A stretch of DNA of 64,000 bases from Microthrixaceae bacterium (GCA_016702505.1 JADJDU010000008.1:1-64000), one strand, 5' to 3'. Positions 8,248 to 18,455 are shown, numbered from the stretch's first letter. The notes: generated by a model not told the origin, from the letters alone. Program-made: numbers and translations.

Positions 8248-8715
8248 TCAATCAGGCTGGCAGGTCGACTCGGCGTAGCTGCCGATCTCCTCCTCGAGGA
8301 CCCGTGTCGATTCGTCCTGCCAGGCCAGAACTCGGGGATCGTCCCCGTCGAGGGTGGCGGGGTCGGGGTCGAAACCGCGCTCCGCTACTGCATCCATGTA
8401 GTCGGAACGAATGTCGACGTAGCGGTCGATCGCCTCCGGTGCATCGTCGGGTGCCGCCTCGCTCAGGCGGCCCTGGATGCCTCGCAGGCGATCGAACGCC
8501 TCTTCGACCTGCGAAGGCGTCAGCACTGGTGCATCAAACCCCTGACCGAAGACGGCGGCGAGCGATGCATCCGAGGCGCCCTCAAGCTCCCGCACGATGG
8601 AACAGAAATCCTCGATTGAGGCGCTCGGAGTCTCGTCACCACACCCGACCAGCAATGAAAGGGCGATCACAAGCAGGATTCGGCGCACGTCGGCATTCTC
8701 ACAGAGCTCAGCCAC
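8248..8715 (-). CDS. putative lipoprotein, element 1
   Basis: About 155 residues with the lipobox LLVGC after a hydrophobic stretch (ILLVIALSLLVG) and a soluble, acidic exported domain ending in TCQPD. GTG 8715 has AGGGGA upstream, but a GTG at 8688 gives a better signal peptide with the basic start VRR; the true start may be 8688. No domain recognised. It is followed on the same strand by another lipoprotein gene 55 bases away. Confidence 0.7.
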   Translation of the reverse strand: MAELCENADVRRILLVIALSLLVGCGDETPSASIEDFCSIVRELEGASDASLAAVFGQGFDAPVLTPSQVEEAFDRLRGIQGRLSEAAPDDAPEAIDRYVDIRSDYMDAVAERGFDPDPATLDGDDPRVLAWQDESTRVLEEEIGSYAESTCQPD

Positions 8716-8770
8716 GGCGTCCCCTACCCGGGCTGGTGCTCACGGCCAACCGGCGCAGAGCGCGAGAAGT

Positions 8771-9283
8771 TCACCGGTTCTCTGACGGGCACCCTCCGCC
8801 CGCAACATCGAGCCGGGTCTCCCACCGGCCCTGGTGGTCGCCTTTGAGTACGTCGACGACCAGGTCGTAGCAGCCGGGATCTGGGCGACCGATAGCGAAA
8901 GTCTGATCATCGTCGGTCGCCACATCCGTGAGCGCCGCGCGGTGCTCGTCGTAGGCCTCGAGGGAGTAGCTGGTCTCGAAGCCGGAGGGCACGCGGACCT
9001 CGAGAGCGGAAGCCACAGGGACGACAGGTGGGTCTCCGCCCAGGTAGCCGGACCCGTCAGCGGAGAAGCCACAAGACCGATGCGAGATGAACAGCAATCC
9101 CATCTGGGAGGCTCGCTCATCGACGATGACCTCTGGCGGCGAAATTCTCAGCCGTCCTGGATCGCACCCGCTCAGCGGATCTGCGGTGTCATCTTTCGAG
9201 CAAGCGGCGAGGGCGACGGTGATGGCGATGCCGACGAGCAAGGTTCTGTGGCACACGCTGGTTCGACGATTGCCAGGGGACAT
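8771..9283 (-). CDS. putative lipoprotein, element 1
   Basis: 170 residues from ATG 9283, preceded by GAGGA at proper spacing; the longer frame to 9556 has no sensible N terminus. A basic n-region (NRRTSVCHRT) and the hydrophobic run LLVGIAITVALAAC place the lipidated Cys near residue 25. The mature domain has several Cys (SGCDPG, RSCGF, PGCYD, GGCPS) that could form disulfides. Unknown function; probably surface-exposed cargo of the element. Confidence 0.75.
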   Translation of the reverse strand: MSPGNRRTSVCHRTLLVGIAITVALAACSKDDTADPLSGCDPGRLRISPPEVIVDERASQMGLLFISHRSCGFSADGSGYLGGDPPVVPVASALEVRVPSGFETSYSLEAYDEHRAALTDVATDDDQTFAIGRPDPGCYDLVVDVLKGDHQGRWETRLDVAGGGCPSENR

Positions 9284-9464
9284 CGGTTCCTCGGCGTTGC
9301 GGGAGCGGTCAGGTCGCATCCGTCCAGGTTGCCCGATCTGATCCGCCCGCACGTTGACCCCGAGGGAGTAGTGAGCCCCTGAGAACTCGCGTTCACAGGG
9401 GGGTCCTACCGATGGCTTGCGGTCCTGTGGAGACCGGCACTTTCGTGGCACCCGATCGGAGGCG

Positions 9465-9824
9465 CTAGTCGGAAGTCCGCTGGGAAACACTGGGCCGTCG
9501 AGTGCCTCCCGCTGCGACAAGACCGGCCGCGCATACCGCCGACAGACCGCCGACAACGAGGAATCTCTGGCTGGCGTCTTGGTCCTCCGCGCGGCCTTCG
9601 GGGTATGTCGTGAACGACCCGTCCTGCTGAACTCCGACTTCGCAGGTATCCCCAGGCCCCATGGTCACCCCACCACATGTCGGCTCCCGCTGCGCCGCTT
9701 GGATCCCAAGCGCAACCAACACCATGGCGACAAGTCCGAGAGCGACGGCGAAGGTCAGACGGACGCTTCTGGCTCCTCCGCTCACCCCAAGAGCCCGTGC
9801 GTCGCTCGTCTCGATCCGCGCCAC
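9465..9824 (-). CDS. small two-helix membrane protein
   Basis: About 119 residues read from a GTG at 9824. Two membrane segments (LTFAVALGLVAMVLVALGI and FLVVGGLSAVCAAGLVAAGG) flank an exported loop with CGGVTMGPGDTCEV. That Cys-x(n)-M-x-PGDTC motif is one I know from small actinobacterial membrane proteins of unknown role. The frame stays open upstream into unrelated sequence, so the start is uncertain. An R1 repeat copy (9834-9953) lies immediately upstream and may have displaced the original promoter. Confidence 0.65.
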   Translation of the reverse strand: MARIETSDARALGVSGGARSVRLTFAVALGLVAMVLVALGIQAAQREPTCGGVTMGPGDTCEVGVQQDGSFTTYPEGRAEDQDASQRFLVVGGLSAVCAAGLVAAGGTRRPSVSQRTSD

Positions 9825-9833
9825 GTACCGGAG

Positions 9834-9953
9834 CCTAAGAACTCGAGCGGATAGGTCCGCCCGTCGTCGCGTCGATGTTGTCGGACCTCGGCTGGCGCCT
9901 CGGTTCACCCACCGTGCTTGTCTGGTCGGCTCGCCTATCGGCTCGCCTCCTAA
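9834..9953 (+). repeat. R1 dispersed repeat, full-length copy inside element 1
   Basis: Reads GAGCGGATAGGTCCGCCCGTCGTCGC..., with GGCGCCTCGGTTCACC and TCGGCTCGCCTATCGG, ending CTCGCCTCCTAA. It is a chromosomal-type repeat lying within the mobile element, so R1 probably moved or was copied after the element arrived. Confidence 0.8.
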
Positions 9954-10012
9954 GTCGACTGCCCCCGGACGCCAGTTCCGGGCGTATTGGGGAAGCGGCG
10001 GTTGTCCACCAG

Positions 10013-11258
10013 TCACCAGCCCTCGGTGACCTCGGTCGCCCGTTGGTCGGGGTTGCCCCTCACGCCTACGTAGCGCTTGACCGTGAAGGCGGGGTCGGCG
10101 TGGCCGAGCTTCTCGGCGACGATGGCGGGGTCGAGGCCGAGGTCGAAGAGCATCCAACAGGCGGCGACGTGGCGGAGGTCGTGGACGGTCCACCTGGCCG
10201 AGCCGGTCCACCGCCAGCCCTTGTCGTGCTCGCCGTAGCCGGTGGTGCGGCGTAGGGGCGCGGTCATCGGCCAGCCTGCGGCGTCGGCGGCCTTGATCCA
10301 GACCTGTTGGAACGACGACCGGCGGGCGATGCCACTGCGGCGGTTCGGGAACAGCAGGCCGGTGGGGCCGTGTTCGGCGGTGACGTCGGCGACGAGTTGG
10401 GCGAGGTCGTCGGCGAGGCTCTTGGGGAAGATCGTCGTTCGGGTCTTGCCGTTCTTCGGGGTCTTGAGCGTCGGTGGGCCGGCGGAGGTCTGCTCGACAG
10501 CTCGGTGGACGTGCACGATCCGGTTCGGCTCGAACTCGATGTCGCCGGCTAGGAGGCCGGTGAGCTCGCCCCAGCGGAGCCCCGCTCGATGGGTGAGTCG
10601 CATGGCGAGGGCCCAGCGTCCGTGTCCCTGTTCGGCCATGGCCGCGAACAACGCAGCGCATTGATCGTCGGTGGGGAGGGTGGAGCGGGGGATGAAGGCT
10701 GCGGTCTCGCCTTGGCGGGCGGACTTGGGGAGTAGCTGACGAGCCACATGGGGTCGTCGTCGCGGCGGTGAGCCAGCGGAGGCGCCGGGCGTAGGTGACG
10801 AGAGCGCGCATGGCGCTGCCGACGTCCTGGACGAGCGCGTCGGAGCGTCCGGCCCTGCGGACCGAGGCGAGGACTCGGTCGCTCTCGGCGGAGTTCCACT
10901 CGATCACCGGCCGGCTGCCGATGGTGGGGAGGATCCACGCTCGGAGGAGGTACTCGTGCTTCTCCCGGTACCGGTTCGACTTCGTGGTGAGGTGGTCGTC
11001 GACGTAGCGGCAGGCGAGGTCCTCGACGGTGCGAGACCACCGGTCGGGTTCACGGATCGACGCGGCTGCTTCGAGTCGCTCCTCGATCTCGCGGGCGCGG
11101 AGCCGGGCCGCCTGTTCGGACCCGGCGGCGATGAACAGGCGCTCGCCGGTGGCGGCGTCGCGGGCGACGATGCGGTGTCGTCGTTCGCCTTCCACGGGTG
11201 CGTAGATGCGGGTGCCGTGCTCGAACACGGCAATGGGCTTGCGGGTGCGTTTCGCCAC
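10013..11258 (-). pseudogene. tyrosine site-specific integrase, frameshifted
   Basis: The N-terminal part (GTG 11258, MAKRTRKPIAVFEHGTRIYA) holds the core-binding/SAM-like domain (TVEDLACRYVDDHL). The catalytic part starts in another frame near 10747 and has the tyrosine recombinase residues Arg (AGLRWGEL), the box HDLRH, GHADP, and the nucleophile Tyr in KRYVGV. The break is near 10745 within GACGACGACCCC, so about one base separates two well-preserved halves. It would catalyse integration at the 3' end of tRNA-Gly. The catalytic half is close to the truncated integrase at 19598-20299 at both DNA and protein level. Confidence 0.85.
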
Positions 11259-11396
11259 GGGGCGACCCCCTCGGACGGCAGCACGTCGGTGCTGGGTGTC
11301 AGGAGGCCGCCCTTGGTTCGCCGGTCGTCACCATGCGGGCAGCGAGCCGGTGACGATCCAAGGGTAGCGCTGAGTGTCTGTGGGCGGGTCGACCGG

Positions 11397-13960
11397 TCAC
11401 AGGCCGAGCCCGCGGTCGGGGCTGGAGTGGGTGAGTCGGTGTTGAGCGCGGTCGAGGCGCGCTCGGGCGGCGTCGACCTTCTCTTGGTGGAGTCGGTCGG
11501 CTTCACTCTGCGGGGACGGCTCGGGTGGGGAAGTCTCGGGCCGGCTGGGGCGCTGGACCCGACGTTGGTCGGCGGACGGCTCGATGCCGGCTTCACGGTG
11601 GAGACGTGCTTGGACGGCGAGCGCGGACTCGACGGTGCTGGGCCTGGTGATGATGTCGGTGAGACGATCGGCGGGGTCGGTGGTGTCGTCGGCGTCGACG
11701 ACGAGCGCATGGTTGGCTTGACGACCTCGGGTCATGGCTACGTACGCATGGTTGCGGCTGGCGGAGCCTTCGAGGACGGCGATTCCGATGTCGACGGTGT
11801 CGCCCTGGTTGCCGTACCCGGTGACCGCCCAGCCGTCGCGTGGCGGGCCGGGGGGGGGGCGCCCGTGGGGCGGTGATCGCCCGTCGGGGGGTGGCGGCGA
11901 CGGTCCAGGCTGGCGGTCGCACCTTCTCGCCCTGGGGGGGGCTGTGGATCGTTGCGCGGGTGGCGGGTCGCCCGGTGGTGCCGCGGCCCTGGCCGGGGAT
12001 GGCGGAGCCGGAGGTTATGGGCCGCAGTCTCGGCGGTGTTCGTGGTGATCCGGTCGGCCGGCGGCCCCATGGTTCTGGTGTGCTCGGGCGACGGGGTGGC
12101 GACCAGCTGGGTGGGCGAGGGGGGGGGGGGCTGCGGGGTCGCCGGGCGGAGCCGAGGCTGGGCGCTTCCCAGTGGGGCCGGGGGGTGGGCGGGTGGGGGG
12201 TCGCCCAGGGGCGCCCCCGGGCGCACGCGAGCTGCCGGGTCGCCCACGGCGACGAGCCGCCATCGGTTGAGGCGCACGAGGTCGACGAGCCGAGCCAGAT
12301 CCGCGGTCGCGGCCATGCCCGCTTCGTCGAGGAGAACCGTGGTGCCCGCAGGCCAGGGTGTCGGCCGGCCCCGGTTGCGGGTGAGGAACCCGGCGACGGT
12401 GTCGGTGGGGCAGTGGGCTTCGGTGGCGAGGACGTCGGCGGCCTTGCCCGAGGGCGCGAGCCCGACCACCGGTCGGCCACGTGCCTGCAGCACCCCGACC
12501 GCGACCGCGGTCGTGTGGGTCTTGCCCGTGCCTGCCGGTCCCACCACGACCACGAGCTGATCGTGCCCGGCGATGGCCAGGGCCGCAGCTCGCTGAGGAT
12601 CAGCGGTCGATCCGACCGGGCGGGTATGGCTGGCGGCCCAAGCTTGAAGCTCTTCCTCCTGTCGGAAGACCCCCGGGTTGGTGAACCGTCGGTCGGTGAC
12701 GTGCTCGGTGAGGGGTCGCCCGTCCCTCCTGTGTCGGCTGGTGTCGTTGCGTTCGGGGCCGAGGGCGGTGCAGCGCTTCTCGGCCAGGGTGGCCAGGCGG
12801 TCGATCTCCTCGACGACCGCTACGGCGGTCGGGCACCGGTAGGGTTCGATGATCGTGGCGAGGTGACGAGCCAGATCGGCTCGCAGCCACGTCGACGCCT
12901 CATCGCTGGCATGAAGCAGTGCTTCGTCGATCAGGTCCTCGTCGTGGACTCGACCGTCGGGCCACCCCTGGAAGGTGATCGCCTTGGCGATGAGGTGTTC
13001 CGGGTCGTGACCGAGCCGTCGAGCCTCGTCGACCCACTCAGCCCGGAGCACGGCCGCGTCGATCCCGTGCTCCTTGTCGGGCCTGGACTTCTTTGCAGCG
13101 TCTCGTTCCAGGGACGCGATGGTCCTCGTATCTGGATCGGCGCCGTCATGGCTGGCGCTCCACCGGCGGATGAGCTCGCTGTGCTTCTCGGCGACCTGGT
13201 TGCTGCGCTTGGAGAACCCGTCACGGAGATCGGCCGAGATGCAGGCCAGGTCCTCGACCATCCCGTCGTGCTCACGCCACTCGACCCCGAGCCGAGCGGT
13301 CAGCTCACCCCGAAGGGCGGCGTCGTAGATCCAGCCGATGGTGCGCTGCTGACGCTTCAGGAACCGGGCATCAAGAGCGAACCAGCCGCCGCTCTCGTCC
13401 TGCACCTTCGATGAGATCACCGCATGGGTGTGGAGTTGAGGATCGACGGTCCGCGACGTGTGCTGGCGGAACAGCGCCGCGGTGACCCCGAGCGTGTCGA
13501 CCTGGAACAACCCATCGGTGCCCCGGCGGGTCACCGCCCCATGGCGTTGGAACCAGCCCATCGCTGCATCGACGGCCGCGTCGTGGGCGGCGAGCACCTC
13601 GGCCCGCACCCACGGGTCCGGCGACAGGGCCCACAGCACCGACACCGACTTGGGTGCCGAGAACGTCGCATCGAACCCCCGGGCAGATGCGTTCCCGAAC
13701 CGGCGACCCAGCCGGTCACCGGTTCGGGGGTCCTCGGCCTCGAGCAAGGACCGCAGGTCCGCCCCGTCCACCGGGCCGGCCAGTCCGAGAGCGGCACAGC
13801 CATCACCCCACCAGCGGCCCGGCGGCTCATCCGGATCCAGGTAGTAGTCCACCGGCCCACGCGCCGGGCCCGGCCGCTCCGGGTCCTCGGCGAGCCCCGC
13901 GTAGTAGGCGAGCAGCCGGCCCACCTTCGCGGCTGGCACCTTGAGCGTCGTCACCCGCAT
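11397..13960 (-). pseudogene. mobF: MobF (TrwC-like) relaxase/helicase, disrupted
   Basis: From ATG 13960: MRVTTLKVPAAKVGRLLAYY, a tyrosine-rich N terminus (VDYYLDPDEPPGRWW), and the metal-binding histidines in FRQHTSRTVDPQLHTHAV, all typical of MobF relaxases that nick oriT and stay bound to the 5' end. A RecD-like helicase follows with Walker A GPAGTGKT and LLDEAGMA. From about 12270 to 11740 the frame is lost several times, in sequence with plus-strand G runs of 12, 8 and 10. The C-terminal helicase motif returns in frame: GYGNQGDTVDIG...YVAMTRGRQ to the stop at 11397. The middle of the helicase is therefore scrambled, by decay or by consensus error. Confidence 0.85.
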
Positions 13961-14157
13961 CACGACGACCACCATCCACACCGGGGTCGTGCGAACGGTC
14001 GTGCCAGAGGTCGTGTTCGCCCACCCGTTTGCGCGAATGCACTCGTCTGCTGCTCCATGCCCTTGTAGGCCGAGAAAGGCGGCTTGAACCGCGTGTTGCG
14101 GCTGAATTTCTTCCGGACGCGGTAAACGTCCTGGTCAGCCTGCGACTGTGTAGATCA

Positions 14158-14649
14158 GTGGATGGACTGCGATCGGACTTCGAGGAGGTGTTCCTTGCCG
14201 ACTACGCGCGCGTGGTCCGGGTCGTGGCGCCGATCGTCGGGTCGGTCGAGGACGCAGAAGCCGTTGCCCAGGAGGCGTTCCTCAAGGCGTTCACCCGTTG
14301 GCGCCGCATCGGTGGATACGACCAACCGGGAGCCTGGGTACGAAGGGTTGCCATTCGTGACGCGGTACGCCTCGCTGAGCGCAACCGTCGCCCGGTTCCC
14401 GAACCATCGCCGGGTGCCGATCCTGCGGACACCGCAGCCAAGAACGTCGATCTGGTCCGGCTGCTGCAGGACCTGCCGGCCAGGCAGCGCGCCTGCGTCG
14501 TGCTGTACCACCTGGCCAGTTGGTCAACCGCTGAGGTGGCGGAGTCGCTCGGGTGTAGCGCAGCGACCGTGCGGGTCCACCTCCACCGTGCCAAGTCCAC
14601 GCTTGCTGCAGCGCTCGGTGAGCGCGAGGAGGTGACCGATGAGCGTTGA
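14158..14649 (+). CDS. ECF sigma factor (sigma-70 family)
   Basis: About 163 residues. Region 2 is DFEEVFLADYARVVRVVAPI...VEDAEAVAQEAFLKAF, and region 4 is LPARQRACVVLYHLASWSTAEVAESLGCSAATVRVHLHRAK, a complete helix-turn-helix. GTG 14158 is chosen because it directly precedes region 2; the frame is open further upstream without a good start or ribosome site. Its stop lies inside the next gene (11-base overlap), which encodes a membrane-anchored propeller protein, the usual place of an anti-sigma or sensor partner. It is divergent from the relaxase gene, with 197 bases between the start codons. Confidence 0.88.
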   Translation: MDGLRSDFEEVFLADYARVVRVVAPIVGSVEDAEAVAQEAFLKAFTRWRRIGGYDQPGAWVRRVAIRDAVRLAERNRRPVPEPSPGADPADTAAKNVDLVRLLQDLPARQRACVVLYHLASWSTAEVAESLGCSAATVRVHLHRAKSTLAAALGEREEVTDER

Positions 14650-16586
14650 CGACGTCCTCGACTCGACAGGTCTGCCCGAGGTCTCGGTTCGCACGGCGGA
14701 GGCGCTGGACCGAACGGTCCGCCGTGGGCGTGAGCATGTGAGACGCCGCCGTCGGTTCGGGGGTGCGGCCGCAGCGATCGTCATCGTTGGTCTCGTCGGC
14801 GGGCTGCTGAGCATCACCGGCGACGACGACCCAGATCACGTGGTGGCCGGACCGACCGCCGACGATTCGGATCGCGGATGTCGGACCGACCATCGACGAC
14901 CCGACCTCGGGGTCTTGGCGTCCCATCGCCAGCTCGCCGCTGGAGCAGCGTGACCAGGGCGTGGCCGCATGGACCGGCGAGGAGGTTCTCATTGCCGGAG
15001 GATCGAGCACGCCGCCATGCTCGGCGAGCGCTGACTGCCTGCGTGCGCTGGAGCCCCGAGCGGACGGCGCGGCCTACGACCCTGGGGCGGATCTCTGGCG
15101 ACCGATGGCCGACGCACCAGTCCCCTTCGTCAGGGGCGTCGCCACATGGACCGGAAGCGAGATGCTCGTGCTCGCAGACGTGACAAACGCGCCCGACGCA
15201 CTGCTCTCCTACGACCCGGCCGCTGACCGGTGGACCCGCCGAGCGAGCCCGCCCGACAACGAACTTCGGAGCATGGCGTGGACCGGGGATTCGTGGGTCG
15301 GTATCGCGCCCAACGGCGGCTCGGATCTGACCGCGTGGCGCTATCAACCCAACACGGACTCCTGGATTCCCGTGGATCCCGATCCGATCGGCCGTCTCAG
15401 CGACCGTGCGTTGGTGTGGACCGGAAGCGAGCTGGTGCTCCTCGGAAGTCGTTACGACCAGCCCGGCCAACCCCCCAACGGCTTGTGGCAGGCAGCAGTG
15501 CTCGGCTCCGACGGATGGCGTCAGCTCTCCCGCTCCGAAATCGACAACAACGGCGGCTCGTGGGTCGCGCTAGAGGGCTTGGTCGTCAACCTGGGCACCG
15601 GTCGATCGAACGGATTCGCCACGGGCGGCGTCCTCGACGTGGGCTCGGGGACCTGGACAGCCCTGCCGGCCGAGGCCCGCCCGGGCATCGGGGGTCGCAC
15701 CAGCTACGCCGGCACCGCCGGACGATGGGTCGTCGACGACGACCGACTCCTGGATCCCGCAGCCGGTACATGGCATCGCGTCGAGGACCGAGGCGACTCC
15801 ATCGTGCCGGCTGTTGCGGTTTGGACGGGCTCGGAGATCGTCACATGGGGCGGAACGATTCAACGGGAATCGGGAAACCCTGAACCGGTGGACATCGGCA
15901 TGGCATACACGCCGCCCGACGACCTTTCCCCAGCCGAGCCAGATCCCGCACAGTCGTCCGGTTTCGCTGTTCCAGGTGGTCCGACGCTGGCCCCAGGGGA
16001 CGCTGAGGGTGCACAGGAAGTGGTTCTTCGGTTCCTCGACCGGCTTCGGACCGATGATCTGGCGGGCGCTGCGGAGTTGTGGTCGGGCTACCCAGATGCC
16101 GACGAGAGCGCAGAGATCAGTGCACTGCTGGATCGCTTCCGCGAGGAGCACGGCTGGCTCATCGATGATCCTGCCCCATTGGTGTTCGTCTCTCCTTCGA
16201 CCGGTTTCGAGGTTGCGGCACCGATCGTGACCCTCCTCGCCGAAGGAAGGGACGGTCGACCCCGAGCAACGGCCTTTGTCACGGGTCGTGCCGACGACGG
16301 TTCCCCGATCATCATTCGCCTGCCGAGTCCGGCGAAACGGGTCACGCCGGCTGGGGGCTCCACTGTCGAACCCGGTCAGTCGGTCACGTTGGCCGCAACT
16401 CCCGTCGAGGGAGGTGTTCGGGCATTCATCAACGGCTCGGAGGTGCCGTCAACGCTTGACTTCCGAACGAACACCCTGACCATCGAGATCCCCGCAGGAA
16501 CCGATGGCGACGTCGCTCTCACCGTGTGCGTCGCCACCCCCGAAGAACCTGCCGCATACGCCATCTGGTACGCCTTGTCGCCTTGA
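14639..16586 (+). pseudogene. membrane-anchored kelch/beta-propeller protein, sigma partner, one frameshift
   Basis: The first frame gives a cytoplasmic N terminus (MSVDDVLDSTGLPEVSVRTA), a basic stretch and a membrane segment (GGAAAAIVIVGLVGGLLSI). After about 14870 the protein continues in another frame: DVGPTIDDPTSGSWRPIASS, then repeats of the form WTGxExVxxGG (AAWTGEEVLIAGG, LVWTGSELVLLGS, AVWTGSEIVTWGG) typical of a kelch-like propeller. A C-terminal region of about 200 residues has FLDRLRTDDLAGAAELW and an Ig-like end. One indel rejoins the two. By position it could sense an external signal for the ECF sigma factor; that role is inferred. Confidence 0.75.
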
Positions 16587-16686
16587 GACGCCGAGCAGAT
16601 CCAGAGGCTGGGGGCGAGGCTGAGGTCGACGTCGACCTGTGTTGGGAGCCAATGCGTCGTGGCTCAGCAGGGTTCAGACGCCGGCG

Positions 16687-17079
16687 TCATGGGATGTTCC
16701 CCGGGTCGGTCGACTCCCGGGTGCAGACGACCCGCCAGTCGTAGCTCGGGCCGCCCGGCCTGTGGTCGTCTCGCTGCACGATCGTGACTCGATCTTCGCT
16801 GATCTCGACATCGAGCGCCTGTTCGTTCTCCGGCCTCGGACAAGGGTTGGCGGGATGGCGTCCCCATCGTGGACCCACCTATAGAAGCCGTTTTCGGCCG
16901 TCGTCATCCCAGGGGATCGCCAGCTCGAGCTGCAAACCGTCGACCGACCAGGTCCCGACCTGCAGGCCGTCGTGCTCGCCTATCACCTCGTAGGTGAAGC
17001 GCCCGTCGGCCTCCACCGCAACGATGGTGGGTCGGTTCGGGTGTCCATCGCTGTTCCCCCTCTCCTTCTGACCCTGCAA
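16687..17079 (-). pseudogene. small hypothetical protein interrupted by TAG
   Basis: Two segments in the same frame are separated by a TAG at 16879-16881. The first is PTIVAVEADGRFTYEVIGEH...TWSVDGLQLELAIPWDDDG; the second is NPCPRPENEQALDVEISEDR...DWRVVCTRES. Amino-acid composition is protein-like on both sides. A frame shift of one base also gives GFYRWVHDGDA across the junction, so either a nonsense change or an indel broke it. No family recognised, and no signal peptide in what remains. Confidence 0.4.
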
Positions 17080-17108
17080 TTCGCTGATTCAGAGGCTATG
17101 ATCTTGGG

Positions 17109-17822
17109 ATGATCCTCGCTTGGCCGCTCACGACCTCCACGGAGCTTGCTGGTGTGCTCCGTCCTGGAGGGCACCTTCGTGCGGACTCGTCGCTGCGCTC
17201 GCTTCGAGACAAGGGCTTGGCCGCCGAGCCCATCACCGTCGTTCCGCGTTCGGTTCGGGGCGCCGATGGTCGGGTCGTCTGGTACTCGTCGCTCATGGTC
17301 GATGTGGCCCGGCTCGTCAGGGTGGGCGACCTGGCGGCGGCAGGGGCCGTTCACGCGGCGGCCACCAAGCTCGCCGGCCACCGAGCGGCCAGGTTCGTCG
17401 CGGAGTGGCTGGCCGAACACGGCGGACCCGATCCAGATCCGGCCGAGATCGATCTCGGAACGGGTGGGGCACTCACCCGGTTGGCCACGCTGACTGCATC
17501 GGCGCGCGCTCGGCTCTTGCCGGATCTCCGCATCGACACGTTCGCTGGTCGGGTCGCTGACGTATCCGGTCGGGTCGCCTTCGTTGTCGACGAGGAGGGG
17601 CGGTCGCTGCCGATCCCGGCTCCGTCCGGTTCGCCGATGGCGTGGGCGGGTGCCCTCGTGGTCGTGGATACCGAGGAGTTGTCGGGTGGCGCCACGACCG
17701 TGTGGGTTCGTGCCGCGTTCGATCCGGAGGCAGATCTGAACGAGCGGGTGCCCGGTGGGCCGCACCTCCTGACGCCGGCGGAGCGGGAGCGGCTGTCGCG
17801 CCCGGTCGCCGCGGCCGGGTGA
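17109..17822 (+). CDS. hypothetical protein, element 1
   Basis: 237 residues, soluble, no family recognised. The N terminus ELAGVLRPGGHLRADSSLRSLRDKG could be a DNA-binding-like helix pair; the middle (AAGAVHAAATKLAGHRAARFVAEWL) is helical; the C-terminal half has short strands (GRVAFVVDEEGRSLPIP, WAGALVVVDTEE). Its stop overlaps the GTG of a GNAT acetyltransferase (GTGA), so the two are translationally coupled. A toxin-antitoxin-like pair is conceivable, but nothing in the sequence proves it. Confidence 0.65.
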   Translation: MILAWPLTTSTELAGVLRPGGHLRADSSLRSLRDKGLAAEPITVVPRSVRGADGRVVWYSSLMVDVARLVRVGDLAAAGAVHAAATKLAGHRAARFVAEWLAEHGGPDPDPAEIDLGTGGALTRLATLTASARARLLPDLRIDTFAGRVADVSGRVAFVVDEEGRSLPIPAPSGSPMAWAGALVVVDTEELSGGATTVWVRAAFDPEADLNERVPGGPHLLTPAERERLSRPVAAAG

Positions 17823-18289
17823 TACTGCGGCTGCTCGACACGACGGCAGGAGACGCGAGTCGTCTCGCCGGCTTCTCCTGCTCGAGCGGGCAGTCGTACG
17901 AGGACGAGGTCGAAGCGTGGATCACGACTCGTGCCATCGGCTGGATGAACGACGTTCCCAGAACCACCTTCCAACGGCGCGCGCTGGCGCTCGTGGAGGA
18001 CAGTGACGATCTCGTCGCCGTGGTCGCATGGCAGGACATCGTTCGCGTGGACCTCGAAGGGATCTGGCTCGAGGTCCTCGCTGTAGCCATCGACTATCAG
18101 CACTCCGGCGTAGGTCGGCAGATCTTCGACCTCACGCTGGATCACCTGGGCACGGTGGACCGAAGCGGCGACCGCATCGCCGGGTTGGTTCACGTCGAGA
18201 ACGTCCGCAGCCAACGGCTCCTCACGACCGTCGGCTGGAGCGCGGTCACGACCATCGGCGATCACGACCTGTGGGTCGGCTCCTTCTGA
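17819..18289 (+). CDS. GNAT family N-acetyltransferase
   Basis: About 156 residues from GTG 17819, overlapping the previous stop by 4 bases. Motif A is visible as LEVLAVAIDYQHSGVGRQIFDLTL (acetyl-CoA pyrophosphate loop in a degenerate form of Q/RxxGxG/A), with the preceding beta strand ALVEDSDDLVAVVAWQD and a C-terminal VHVENVRSQRLLTTVGW. The substrate cannot be predicted. It is the last gene before the second attachment copy. Confidence 0.8.
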   Translation: MILRLLDTTAGDASRLAGFSCSSGQSYEDEVEAWITTRAIGWMNDVPRTTFQRRALALVEDSDDLVAVVAWQDIVRVDLEGIWLEVLAVAIDYQHSGVGRQIFDLTLDHLGTVDRSGDRIAGLVHVENVRSQRLLTTVGWSAVTTIGDHDLWVGSF

Positions 18290-18364
18290 TCACCATCGGG
18301 CGAGGTCGCCGACGGAGCAGGATACGATGGGATGCACAGGTACGGATCCGTCGACTGGCGGCGT

Positions 18365-18385
18365 CTGTGCCAGAAGTTGTGCCAG
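18365..18385 (+). repeat. paired TGTGCCAGA repeats near right end of element 1
   Basis: TGTGCCAGAAGTTGTGCCAG, about 70 bases before the second attachment copy. The same doublet recurs at 8073, 18635 and (as TGTGCCCAGA) at 23723, each within about 200 bases of an attachment site. Confidence 0.5.
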
Positions 18386-18455
18386 AGGTGCCCGGTCGGC
18401 GGGCCGATACCACTGCTGACCTGGGCGTTCGTCGTCCGACAAACGACCGAAGCCG

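Noticed and set aside
7850..8251. Minus-strand frame covering tRNA-Gly (contains RIRTGDPHLGK)
   Set aside because: The peptide arises from the tRNA read backwards, a well-known annotation artefact. The same happens at 18521-18594 and 23783-24019.
9284..9556. N-terminal extension of the second lipoprotein
   Set aside because: The lipoprotein signal starts at ATG 9283 with a ribosome site; the extension would destroy the signal peptide.
11840..13414. 524-residue plus-strand frame opposite the relaxase
   Set aside because: It is antisense to clear MobF motifs on the minus strand and has no recognisable domain; composition is Gly/Arg-rich shadow.
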